Below are positions 14,854 through 21,735 of a DNA stretch of 25,729 bases, piece after piece (position 1 is the stretch's first letter; every line of letters starts with the position of its first letter). The position numbers were made by a program, and so were the translations under genes. The stretch spans positions 1-25,729 of the forward strand of contig JAVETB010000038.1 of the NCBI GenBank assembly GCA_034006265.1, in the 5' to 3' direction. The DNA is from Syntrophus sp034006265 (GTDB taxonomy: Bacteria > Desulfobacterota > Syntrophia > Syntrophales > Syntrophaceae). Below the pieces are notes generated by a model, which did not search any database, was not told the origin of the DNA, and saw only the letters and a list, made by a program, of their open reading frames with translations.

Positions 14854-16587
14854 TTATCGGGAGGTGCGCCCCCGGTTGAAATAAACAAGCACCTCGTCAG
14901 CCGATCGAGTGTTCAGGATGGAAGCGGGCCGGCACCAGCCGCGCCGGGCCATGCCGATTCCGAAGCGGATCAGTTCAAAATGCTCCGGGCGGTGCGCATC
15001 TGTATTGATTGCCAGCAGAACGCCCAGCTCCCGCGCCCGGTAGATGAAGTTGTCCTGAAGATCCAGGCGGTCGGGCATGGAATTGATCTCCAGGACCTTG
15101 TGATACTGCACTGCGGCGGAAAAAACCGCCTCCAGATCCACTGCGATGGGTTCCCGCTTTCCGATGAGGCGGCCCGTCGGGTGAGCCAGGATGTCCACAT
15201 GGGGATTCTCCAGGGCCTTCAGGATCCTCCGGGTCATTTTTCCCTCGCTCTGCTTCAGGGATGAGTGGACCGATGCTACGACAACATCCAGACCGGACAG
15301 GACCTCGTCCGGCAGATCCAGCCGTCCGTCGCTCAGGATATTGACTTCAATCCCCGTCAGCAGCCGGATTCCCTCGATCTGCCGGTTGAGTTCATGGATG
15401 GCCTGCTGCTGTTTCAGCAGCCGATCTTCATGCAATCCCCCGGCAATGCCCAATCCGCCGGAATGATCCGTAATGGCCAGATAGGCATACCCTGCCTCCT
15501 TCGCCGCCTGAGCCATGGATTCCAGGGATGCCGTTCCGTCGCTCCAATTGGTGTGCACATGGAGATCCCCCCTGATGTCTGAGCGTTCGACCAGTTCAGG
15601 AAGGGAATGGGTTGCCGCAAGTGCGATCTCCCCGTAATCTTCACGGATTTCCGGCGGGATGTACTGCATTCCCAGGCGCGCATAAAAGGCCTCTTCCGTT
15701 GCAAACGTTTCCAGCCTGCCCGTGGAGGCATCGGTAATTCCGTATTCGCTGAGTTTCAAGCCCCGTTTTTGATTCCTGGCCCTCAGGGCGATGTTGTGCT
15801 GACGGCTTCCCGTAAAATACTGCAGGAGCGAGCCGAAGGACTCATGCTCCACCATCCGGAGATCGGCCTGAAATCCGTCGGCCAGAATGACGCTGGCCTT
15901 GGTGGGTCCCTGGCCGAGGACGTCTCGAACGGCGGGCAGGGACACAAAGGAGCGGATGACATGTTCCGGATGATCCGCCGTTCCCATCAGGTCGATATCG
16001 CCGACGGTTTCCCGGAAGCGGCGAAGGCTTCCGGCTGCGACCAGATTTTTTACTCCCGGCAGTGGGCGGAGCATGGAGAGAACGTCTTCGACCAGGGGAA
16101 GGGCCCGCCCAAGGGGAATGCGCTGATCCTTACGCCGCAACCACTCAATCTGGTGGAGTAGATTCTCCGCCGTCCTGTCGCCCAGCCGGAAGAGGGAGGC
16201 CACCTTACCCTGACGAATGGCTCGCTCCAATTCATCCACGGAGGAGATCCCCAGCTCTGACGCCAGGCGAAACGCGGTTTTCGGGCCGATACCCGGTATT
16301 TCCAGGAGTTCGGCGAGACCTTCGGGAAGGGAGTCTCTCAGGGTTTCCCAGGCGGCCAGACGTCCGGTGCGGACCAGCTCTTCCGCCTTGGCGGCAATCG
16401 CCTGGCCGATCCCCGGAAGGCTTTTCAAATCCTCTCCCGCCGCAAGCATGACGGCAAGTTCCCGGGGCAGATGTTCTATGACCTGGGCAGCTCGGCGATA
16501 AGCCCTTATCTTGAAAGGGTTATCTCCCTTGATTTCCAGAAATTTTGCCATGTGTTCGAAGATCCCGGCTATGTCGGTATTTTTCAT
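14854..16587 (-). CDS. polX: Bacterial family X DNA polymerase with PHP domain
   Basis: A 577-residue protein with two modules. Residues 1-330 form the PolX part: 8-kDa-like helices, helix-hairpin-helix motifs (LKSLPGIGQAIAAK near 55-67 and EIPGIGPKTA near 96-105), and the nucleotidyltransferase core GS-x9-GDID, with metal ligands Asp197 and Asp199 and a third at Asp242 (ADLRMVE). Residues 338-577 are a PHP phosphoesterase domain with its metal motifs: DLHVHTNWSDG, AITDHSGGL, a conserved Glu in GIEVNIL, ASVHSS, HPTGR and NTDAHRP. These enzymes combine gap-filling synthesis with 3'-5' exonuclease or AP-endonuclease activity in repair. ATG 16587 is chosen because AAGGAGG precedes it; the frame extends further upstream without support. 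Confidence 0.95.
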   Translation of the reverse strand: MKNTDIAGIFEHMAKFLEIKGDNPFKIRAYRRAAQVIEHLPRELAVMLAAGEDLKSLPGIGQAIAAKAEELVRTGRLAAWETLRDSLPEGLAELLEIPGIGPKTAFRLASELGISSVDELERAIRQGKVASLFRLGDRTAENLLHQIEWLRRKDQRIPLGRALPLVEDVLSMLRPLPGVKNLVAAGSLRRFRETVGDIDLMGTADHPEHVIRSFVSLPAVRDVLGQGPTKASVILADGFQADLRMVEHESFGSLLQYFTGSRQHNIALRARNQKRGLKLSEYGITDASTGRLETFATEEAFYARLGMQYIPPEIREDYGEIALAATHSLPELVERSDIRGDLHVHTNWSDGTASLESMAQAAKEAGYAYLAITDHSGGLGIAGGLHEDRLLKQQQAIHELNRQIEGIRLLTGIEVNILSDGRLDLPDEVLSGLDVVVASVHSSLKQSEGKMTRRILKALENPHVDILAHPTGRLIGKREPIAVDLEAVFSAAVQYHKVLEINSMPDRLDLQDNFIYRARELGVLLAINTDAHRPEHFELIRFGIGMARRGWCRPASILNTRSADEVLVYFNRGRTSR

Positions 16588-16933
16588 GATGCCTCCTTGG
16601 CCCGGATAGGTTCGCTGTGCATCGTCCCGTAAACAAGGACTGGAACGCACGGAACGCATTGCTGCAGCGATAGTTATAAATCCATAATGGAACCCTCGCA
16701 ACAGAAGAAAATGAAGAAACCGCGGTTTTCAACTGGAATGCTTTCTCGGGTTTTCCGGGAGCTCACCGGCTTCAACCGGAGAAAAGAATCGTCGATTATA
16801 AAAGCCTGCCCTCCTGAAAAAGGATTGAATTCTTTTGACATCGGTGATATACAGCGCTGCGTCGCTGTTTGTGAACGTATGTCCTCTTGTTTCCGGCAAG
16901 GGGCTCAATAAAATTTAAAGAGGCGGAATTACT
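16588..16933. other. Divergent intergenic region, polX and secG
   Basis: This region separates polX (-) from secG (+). It contains a good candidate secG promoter (listed separately). A 74-codon plus-strand open frame (16687-16911) runs straight through that promoter and is not supported as a gene. Confidence 0.45.
16825..16853 (+). promoter_or_regulatory. Candidate sigma-70 promoter for secG
   Basis: TTGAAT at 16825-16830 and TATACA at 16848-16853 with a 17-nt spacer, about 80 nt before the secG start. Confidence 0.55.
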
Positions 16934-17308
16934 GTGCACATTCTGATTAATGTATTGCATATCATCTCCTGTTTTGTCCTTGTGATCGTCGTGCTTCTTC
17001 AGGCGGGCAAGGGCGCCAGTATGGGGGCGGCATTCGGCGGTTCCAGCCAGACCGTCTTCGGCAGCAGCGGGGCGGGGACCTTTCTCGGAAAAATGACGAC
17101 CGCCGTTGCCGTGGTCTTCATGCTGACGTCGCTTTTCCTGTCCTATGCTTCAATCCATAAAGGCTCCTCACTGATGGAAGGGGCTTCCAGGCCTGTAGCG
17201 GAAAGGTCGGCCGCACCTGCCGTACCGGCAGCACCCACCACGGCGCCGGCACCGGTGCAGAACGCAGCGCCCCCTGTCTCCGCGCCACAGGCGCAGCCGG
17301 CGAAGTAG
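16934..17308 (+). CDS. secG: Protein-export membrane protein SecG
   Basis: A 124-residue subunit of the SecYEG translocon. Two membrane segments (about residues 3-22 and 53-72) flank the conserved loop QAGKGASMGAAFGGSSQTVFGSSGAG, which faces the cytoplasm. The C-terminal 45 residues are an Ala/Pro-rich low-complexity tail, common in deltaproteobacterial SecG. The start is GTG at 16934, with AGAGG about ten bases upstream. A tRNA-Leu gene follows downstream; the secG-tRNA-Leu arrangement is common in bacteria. Confidence 0.93.
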   Translation: MHILINVLHIISCFVLVIVVLLQAGKGASMGAAFGGSSQTVFGSSGAGTFLGKMTTAVAVVFMLTSLFLSYASIHKGSSLMEGASRPVAERSAAPAVPAAPTTAPAPVQNAAPPVSAPQAQPAK

Positions 17309-17350
17309 GGGATACGCACCAAGAAAAATGGGCGAGAGAATCTTTTCATA

Positions 17351-17380
17351 TTGACAAAATCATGAGGGGTAAGGTAGCTT
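17351..17380 (+). promoter_or_regulatory. Candidate promoter for tRNA-Leu
   Basis: A perfect TTGACA at 17351-17356 is followed after 18 nt by TAGCTT (17375-17380), about 80 nt before the tRNA. The -10 match is weak. Confidence 0.35.
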
Positions 17381-17459
17381 ATCGATCGGCAGGGAAATAG
17401 GACTGATCGAGATATTCCCCAAAAGACCGTTTTTTGCCGTATCCGTTTTCCGGAACATT

Positions 17460-17546
17460 GCCGAAGTGGTGGAATCTGGTAGACACGCTATCTTGAGGGG
17501 GTAGTGAGCCACGCTCGTCCGGGTTCAAGTCCCGGCTTCGGCACCA
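17460..17546 (+). tRNA. tRNA-Leu (anticodon GAG)
   Basis: An 87-nt type II tRNA with encoded CCA. The acceptor stem GCCGAAG (17460-17466) pairs with CTTCGGC (17536-17542), followed by A and CCA. The anticodon arm is 17488-17504 with loop TTGAGGG, so the anticodon GAG is at 17495-17497, reading CUC and CUU. A long variable arm typical of leucine tRNA precedes the T arm GGGTTCAAGTCCC. Confidence 0.97.
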
Positions 17547-17571
17547 ATAAATCCAATTCACTTATGATACT

Positions 17572-17608
17572 GGGGATTTAGAGTGGGACTCTAAACCCCT
17601 TTATTGTT
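17572..17608 (+). terminator. Terminator after tRNA-Leu
   Basis: A stem of about 11 bp with one bulge (17572-17583 with 17589-17599), followed by a T-rich stretch. Confidence 0.7.
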
Positions 17609-17969
17609 TGGGGTGTAGTTCGGGAACAGATCATGGAACGGGAGGGAGAACGAATTCTCTCCTCGGAACCGCAGAAAAAGCCAACGATAGAGAAGCGTTA
17701 AGCCCGTAGAATTGACTTGACAAAAGAGGATCAAGTTGTTATTGCAGCACACTGTAATAGTTCATGATTTTACTCCCGAGGTGCAAGGAGATCTCTAGCC
17801 CCTCAAAAAAGTCGTACCCATTCTTAACATTCTGAAAGATGGTCAAAGCCGGATGAGTTTTTTGAAGTCTGAACATTGTGGACTGATCGTAACCTTCTTT
17901 AGATGTCCAAGAGCAGAAAATAATACTTCGAGTAACTAACATCAACAATAATAACAGGGGGATTTAGAA
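17609..17969. other. Intergenic region between tRNA-Leu and the SDR gene
   Basis: AT-richer DNA without a convincing gene. A 69-codon minus-strand open frame (17739-17948) has a folded-looking composition but no recognisable family and no start context. A TTGACA (17717-17722) with a poor -10 partner could serve the SDR gene. No repeat of the tRNA 3' end and no integrase are seen. Confidence 0.35.
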
Positions 17970-18725
17970 ATGGGAAAGCTAGAAGGTAAGGTAGCCGTAG
18001 TAACCGGCGGCGGAAGAGGCGTGGGAAGAGCTATTTGTCTTGCCTATGCGGAAGAGGGCGCCGATGTTATCGTAAACTACGCCGGTAATCATGCTGCAGC
18101 CAATGAAGTAGTTGCTATGATCGAAAAGATGGGGCGTCGGGCTGTGGCCGTTCAGGGGCGCGTCGAAGTCAAGGACGAGGCAGTAAAGACCATCCAGGCC
18201 GCGGTGGATAATTTCGGAAGAATTGATGTCCTGGTGAATAACGCCGGCGCGACGAAGCCCGCAATGCTCCATAAAATGACGGAGGAGCAGTGGGATGCGG
18301 TCGTTAACATCCACATGAAAGGTCCCTTCCTCTGCGTGCAGGCGGCGGCAAAATATTTCATGGAGCAGAATTACGGCAAGATCATCAACGTCACTTCCGT
18401 TGCGGGGCTGGTGGGAACGACCGGCCAGATTAATTACGCGGCTGCGAAAGGCGGAATCCTTTCCTTCACCATGTCTGCCGCGAGGGAGCTCGCGAGATTC
18501 AACGTCACGGCCAATGTGATCTCTCTGGGTATCGTGACAACGGATATGACCGAAAAAATTACAACCGACGAAAAATTGAAGGAAATTTACATGAGGCGTA
18601 TTCTCCTCAATCGGTATGCGGACCCTTCAGAAGTGGCTCCCGCCTTTGTTTTCTTCGGATGCGAAGATTCCAGGTACATTACGGGACAGCTGCTGAGAGT
18701 CGACGGTGGTTACGGTATGACCTAA
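17970..18725 (+). CDS. FabG-like short-chain dehydrogenase/reductase
   Basis: A 251-residue classical SDR. The cofactor-binding motif TGGGRGVG is at residues 12-19, NNAG at 90-93, and the catalytic residues are Asn113, Ser143, Tyr156 and Lys160 (YAAAK). The C-terminal region (DPSEVAPAFVFFGCEDSRYITGQLLRVDGGYGM) is that of FabG-type 3-oxoacyl reductases. It probably reduces a 3-keto-acyl thioester or oxidises the matching alcohol, but FabG-like enzymes vary widely. It stands alone, without acp, fabD or fabF neighbours, so a role outside core fatty-acid synthesis (for instance acyl-CoA metabolism) is as likely. A GGGGG lies 8 nt before the ATG. A strong terminator follows. Confidence 0.88.
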   Translation: MGKLEGKVAVVTGGGRGVGRAICLAYAEEGADVIVNYAGNHAAANEVVAMIEKMGRRAVAVQGRVEVKDEAVKTIQAAVDNFGRIDVLVNNAGATKPAMLHKMTEEQWDAVVNIHMKGPFLCVQAAAKYFMEQNYGKIINVTSVAGLVGTTGQINYAAAKGGILSFTMSAARELARFNVTANVISLGIVTTDMTEKITTDEKLKEIYMRRILLNRYADPSEVAPAFVFFGCEDSRYITGQLLRVDGGYGMT

Positions 18726-18779
18726 GCCGCCGCATGGGGATGAAAACGCTCTGCACGTGCGCAACAGCTGATAGCGCCT

Positions 18780-18823
18780 ATAAAACCCTCTGGAATAAGT
18801 AAAATATATTCAGAGGGTTTTAT
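18780..18823 (+). terminator. Strong terminator after the SDR gene
   Basis: A 13-bp perfect stem (18780-18792 with 18811-18823) with an 18-nt AT-rich loop; the stem starts with A's and ends in TTTTAT, so it could work in both directions. Confidence 0.8.
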
Positions 18824-18929
18824 ACTCATAGAGCCTTCCATCACGAATTTTGTAAACGGGCATGATGCCGGCTGGACGCGAGAGGAAAACCGGACAAAGC
18901 TGATGAATTGACCTCTTGAAAGATATTTC

Positions 18930-18958
18930 TTGACAAAAGTAAAGTTACATCATAGCTA
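18930..18958 (+). promoter_or_regulatory. Candidate promoter for the DUF2080-GNAT pair
   Basis: TTGACA at 18930-18935, a 17-nt spacer and TAGCTA at 18953-18958, about 54 nt before the first start codon. Confidence 0.4.
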
Positions 18959-19011
18959 AACCATAGAATATTATAAAATATGGCAGGAAAAAAAGTCAGG
19001 AAATAAGGATT

Positions 19012-19284
19012 ATGGGAACAAGAGAATCAGAAAAAAAGAGCTCTTTGTCGAAGCCTCCATTGTCCAGAAAAACTTCTGAGAAATCAGATGAGAAAATAAT
19101 GGAAGCGCCCTCAACAAAAAGCGTAGATCAGCATGCAGACAGCGGTATCTTTCAAAAAGTCAAATTTGAAGTCTATGGAGAAGAAATGATTTCCAAGGAG
19201 GTCAAGCAAAGCGGCAATAGCGGCCGGGTGTACTTGCCTCCTGATTGGATTGGAAAGCATTTAAAAATTATACGGATCGATTGA
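19012..19284 (+). CDS. Small protein with C-terminal AbrB/DUF2080-like motif
   Basis: A 90-residue protein. Residues 1-45 are Lys/Ser-rich and probably disordered. The C-terminal part (about 50-90) has the pattern KEVKQSGNSGRVYLPPDWIGK, which resembles DUF2080 and the swapped-hairpin AbrB/SpoVT fold (a GNSxxVxLPxxWxGK core). Such domains bind DNA or act as antitoxin-like partners, and the family has been annotated as transposon-associated, although no transposase is seen here. The ATG has AAGG upstream. It is followed after 8 nt by a GNAT gene, so the two are very likely cotranscribed and may act together. The base composition is more AT-rich than most of the window. Confidence 0.7.
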   Translation: MGTRESEKKSSLSKPPLSRKTSEKSDEKIMEAPSTKSVDQHADSGIFQKVKFEVYGEEMISKEVKQSGNSGRVYLPPDWIGKHLKIIRID

Positions 19285-19292
19285 GTTGCATT

Positions 19293-19736
19293 ATGGCAGA
19301 TGATATAGAAATAAAAGAAATAGATTTAACATATGCGCCTGAGATTACAGACATTCATCGTGCTATCATGAAAGGCAACATTACCGATTCCTGGATGCAG
19401 AGTATTGAACTCCATCTTCGGAAGCAGGATGTTGTCGGTTACGTGGCCATAAAAGACGGCCGCGTGACGGGATTTATCATCGGTGAAATTAAAGGACCGA
19501 GTTTTGGACTGGAAAAGAGCGGATGGATCATTGCCCTTGAATCCCACCCGAATCACATGGGTGGCGGGATAGGCAAGGCCCTTGTGGAAAGCATCTTTAA
19601 ATATTTCAAGCAGAAAGGAGTGCGGGATATTTATACCGCACTGAGATGGGATGCGGTGGACATGGTGTCCTTCTTCATATCTGTAGGGTTTGATCGCTCC
19701 GAGTTCATAAATCTGGGAAAGCATCTCGATGATTAA
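19293..19736 (+). CDS. GNAT-family N-acetyltransferase
   Basis: A 147-residue GNAT enzyme. The acetyl-CoA binding motif A is visible as ALESHPNHMGGGIGKALVE (the (Q/R)xxGxG/A loop is present as H-M-G-G-G-I-G), followed by the KYFKQKGVRDIYTAL strand and motif B near the C-terminus (VSFFISVGFD). It should transfer an acetyl or other acyl group to an amine on a protein, peptide or small molecule; the substrate is unknown. ATG 19293 follows the small DUF2080-like gene by 8 nt; a TTG at 19245 would overlap it and lacks support. The Shine-Dalgarno sequence is weak, consistent with translational coupling. A very strong terminator lies downstream. Confidence 0.82.
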   Translation: MADDIEIKEIDLTYAPEITDIHRAIMKGNITDSWMQSIELHLRKQDVVGYVAIKDGRVTGFIIGEIKGPSFGLEKSGWIIALESHPNHMGGGIGKALVESIFKYFKQKGVRDIYTALRWDAVDMVSFFISVGFDRSEFINLGKHLDD

Positions 19737-19799
19737 ATAATAATCAGGCCAGGCACGGATCAGGCAGCGCTGAAAAACAACAAACAGAATAAAAAAGAA

Positions 19800-19849
19800 C
19801 AGACAAAAGAGGGTGCGGAACCGAAAAGGTCCGCACCCTCTTTTGTCTG
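19800..19849. terminator. Very strong bidirectional terminator
   Basis: A 20-bp perfect stem (19800-19819 with 19830-19849) with a 10-nt loop; each arm has an AAAA/TTTT block, so it can stop transcripts from both the GNAT pair (+) and the Rnf operon (-). Confidence 0.9.
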
Positions 19850-19877
19850 TCTATTATAAAGTTGCTATGAAATGTCC

Positions 19878-20738
19878 TCAGGCCGCTTCAAGCTCTCCCG
19901 CCTTTTTAAATTCCTTCCGGAAGGGCCGGAATATGTTGCGGGGACACTTTGCCACGCACGCTTCCTGGCAGTCCGGTCCGTACGCCAGGCACTTTTCATG
20001 ATCAATGCGGACCACATCGTTTTCAATACTGACCGCCCCCGCCGGACACGCCTTGACGCACATTTTACACGTAATGCAGCCGACCTTGCAGATATTCCTC
20101 ACCGTCTTCCCAGGATCCTTTGTGCTGCAGGGAACCCAGACGCGAGCCTTCAGGGGCATGAGCTCAATAACCTTCTTGGGACAGGCGCGTACGCAGGATC
20201 CGCAACCGACGCACTTTTCCACATCGACAACGGGAAACTGCTGTTCCATGGTGATGGCGCCAAAGGGGCAGGATACGGCACAGTCGCCCAACCCGACGCA
20301 GGCGTATGCGCAGTCCTGCGGACCGCCAAAGGCGATACTCGCACCTGCGCAGGTGTTGTAACCAAGGTAGGAATACTTCTGTTTGACTTGCCCTTCGATG
20401 CGTGAACATCGGATCTGGGCAACGACATTTTCGACACCGCCGACCGTTTTTCCTGCAATTTCGGCAACCGCCGCAGCAACTTCCGCCTTGCCGGGAAAGC
20501 AGAGATTCGGTGGAACGTCAGGGTCGTGGACAACTGCTTCGGCATACGCTTCGCAACCTGCAAAGCCGCAGCCGCCTCATTGAGCCCCCGCCAGAACTTC
20601 CAGGACCTCTTCTACCTTGGGATCACCCTCAACGGCGAACTTCTGAGCGGCCAGTGCCAGGCCGATGCCGAACAACAGACCGATGCAGCCGAGGAAGGCG
20701 ATGCCTACAACCGCCAATTTAATCAATACAGGATCCAT
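19878..20738 (-). CDS. rnfB: RnfB, predicted selenoprotein (in-frame TGA at codon 54)
   Basis: A 286-codon frame when TGA at 20577-20579 is read through. An N-terminal membrane anchor (residues 5-31) is followed by FAVEGDPKVEEVLEVLAGAQ, then U54-GG-C57-x4-C62-x17-C80, the [4Fe-4S] motif of RnfB in which the first ligand is always expected to be Cys. Further clusters follow: C143-x3-C147-x5-C153-x3-C157, a C-x2-C-x2-C-x3-C ferredoxin motif (EKCVGCGSCVRACP), and another (GCITCKMCVKACP, with a later KCP). RnfB receives electrons from ferredoxin in the Rnf complex. The ATG at 20738 has GAGG seven bases upstream, 28 nt after rnfA. No ATG, GTG or TTG occurs in frame from the TGA until a TTG at codon 150, so a restart would lose the domain. 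A sequencing error or nonsense mutation is the alternative. Confidence 0.85.
20548..20579 (-). promoter_or_regulatory. Candidate bacterial SECIS element in rnfB
   Basis: On the mRNA, UGA (20579-20577) is followed by 10 nt, then a perfect 7-bp stem (GCUUUGC, 20566-20560, with GCGAAGC, 20554-20548, one G-U pair) closing loop AGGUU (20559-20555). If the outer A-U of the loop also pairs, the loop is GGU. Distance from UGA to the loop is 17 nt. E. coli fdhF SECIS similarly has a GGU-containing apical loop in a GCAGGUCUGC context about 18 nt after its UGA. SelB is the expected reader. Confidence 0.75.
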
Positions 20739-20766
20739 GACATACCTCAATTCATTTCAGTAAATT

Positions 20767-21735
20767 TTAAAAAATCGCCATTCCGGAAAAGCCCATGAAC
20801 GCCAGGGCAAAGAGCCCTGTAGCCACAAAAGCGATGGGCAATCCACGGTAGGTGGGAGGCACGTTTGCCAGCTCCAGGCGCTCCCTGGATGATGCCATGA
20901 GAAAGAGTGCAAGAAGGAATCCGCCGCCTGCGCCCAAGGCCAGCATGAAGCTTTCAAAGGCGTTGTACTCGGCACTCGCCAAAGTCAGGGGAACGGCGAT
21001 AATGACGCAGTTGGCAATGACCAGCACGAGGTACACACCAAAAGCCTTGAAAAGGGCCGGGTTGACCTTGCGGAGGATCGTATCGACGGCCTGCACGGTC
21101 AGCGAGACGAGGCCGATAAAGGTGACAACCTGCAGAAAGTCGAGCCGATAGGGTTTCAGAACGAACTGGTAGAGGAACCATGAGATCATGGCACTGATGA
21201 CGATAACGATTGTAAAGGTGACCCCCATTCCAACCGCCGTACTCTTTTTTCTGGATGTTCCGATGAAGACGCAAAGCCCCAGATACTTGGTGAAAACGTA
21301 ATTGTTGATCAGCATCGCACCGATGAGAATGGAAAAGAGGTAGCCGAAATAGGACTTCTTGACGTCCAGGAACGAGGCTCCCATGTCTTTTCCCTCGGAC
21401 GGTATGCTTGCCATACTGACCGTGTGCGCCAATTTCAGATCAAGATCCTCCCCGAATTTCAGGAAGACGGTTTTCTTATCCGGTCCGACATCCACCTGTT
21501 TGACAGGCAGGAGAACATCGGGGTTATTCTTTTCAAAAACCTTAAAATTGGCGGGATCCGAGACCCATGACGCATCTGGTGCCCCCGCGAATTCAATCAT
21601 GATGGAGCGAGTGTCCTTGAACCCCCCCTTCTTGATGAAGGGATTATCAATTTTCTCACATCCAGCGAGAAGGACCAGCAGGGCAAGAATCAACCAGACC
21701 GGCCGAAAAGCGGATCGTTTTATCAAAGCGTTCAT
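20767..21735 (-). CDS. rnfA: RnfA with N-terminal lipoprotein domain
   Basis: A 322-residue protein, whereas RnfA is usually about 190. Residues 1-25 are a signal with lipobox LAGC (Cys26). Residues about 30-125 form an extra domain of beta-rich type with a DPANFKVF...VFLKFGEDLDL pattern reminiscent of SbsA-like bacterial Ig domains. From about 128 onward it is standard six-span RnfA, with both membrane cysteines kept: Cys155 (KYLGLCVF) and Cys243 (IANCVI), and the usual C-terminal AFMGFSG. RnfA pairs with RnfE around an intramembrane [2Fe-2S] cluster. The long start is well supported: ATG overlaps the rnfE stop (ATGA) and AAGGAG lies 8 nt upstream. A short form from an internal ATG near residue 118 cannot be excluded. 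Confidence 0.92.
   Translation of the reverse strand: MNALIKRSAFRPVWLILALLVLLAGCEKIDNPFIKKGGFKDTRSIMIEFAGAPDASWVSDPANFKVFEKNNPDVLLPVKQVDVGPDKKTVFLKFGEDLDLKLAHTVSMASIPSEGKDMGASFLDVKKSYFGYLFSILIGAMLINNYVFTKYLGLCVFIGTSRKKSTAVGMGVTFTIVIVISAMISWFLYQFVLKPYRLDFLQVVTFIGLVSLTVQAVDTILRKVNPALFKAFGVYLVLVIANCVIIAVPLTLASAEYNAFESFMLALGAGGGFLLALFLMASSRERLELANVPPTYRGLPIAFVATGLFALAFMGFSGMAIF

Noticed and set aside
16687..16911. 74-codon plus-strand open frame before secG
   Set aside because: It overlaps the best secG promoter candidate and has no recognisable domain or ribosome binding site.
17460..17546. tRNA-Leu as a mobile-element attachment site
   Set aside because: No repeat of the tRNA 3' end downstream and no integrase or phage gene in the window.
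17739..17948. 69-codon minus-strand open frame between tRNA-Leu and the SDR gene, possible gene remnant
   Set aside because: No family match that I can name and no start signals; kept only as a note in the intergenic entry.
20150..20563. Minus-strand open frame of 137 codons overlapping rnfB, suggesting a frameshift instead of a Sec codon
   Set aside because: Its product has no RnfB motifs. The RnfB frame is continuous through the TGA with all cysteine motifs in register, so no frameshift is needed.
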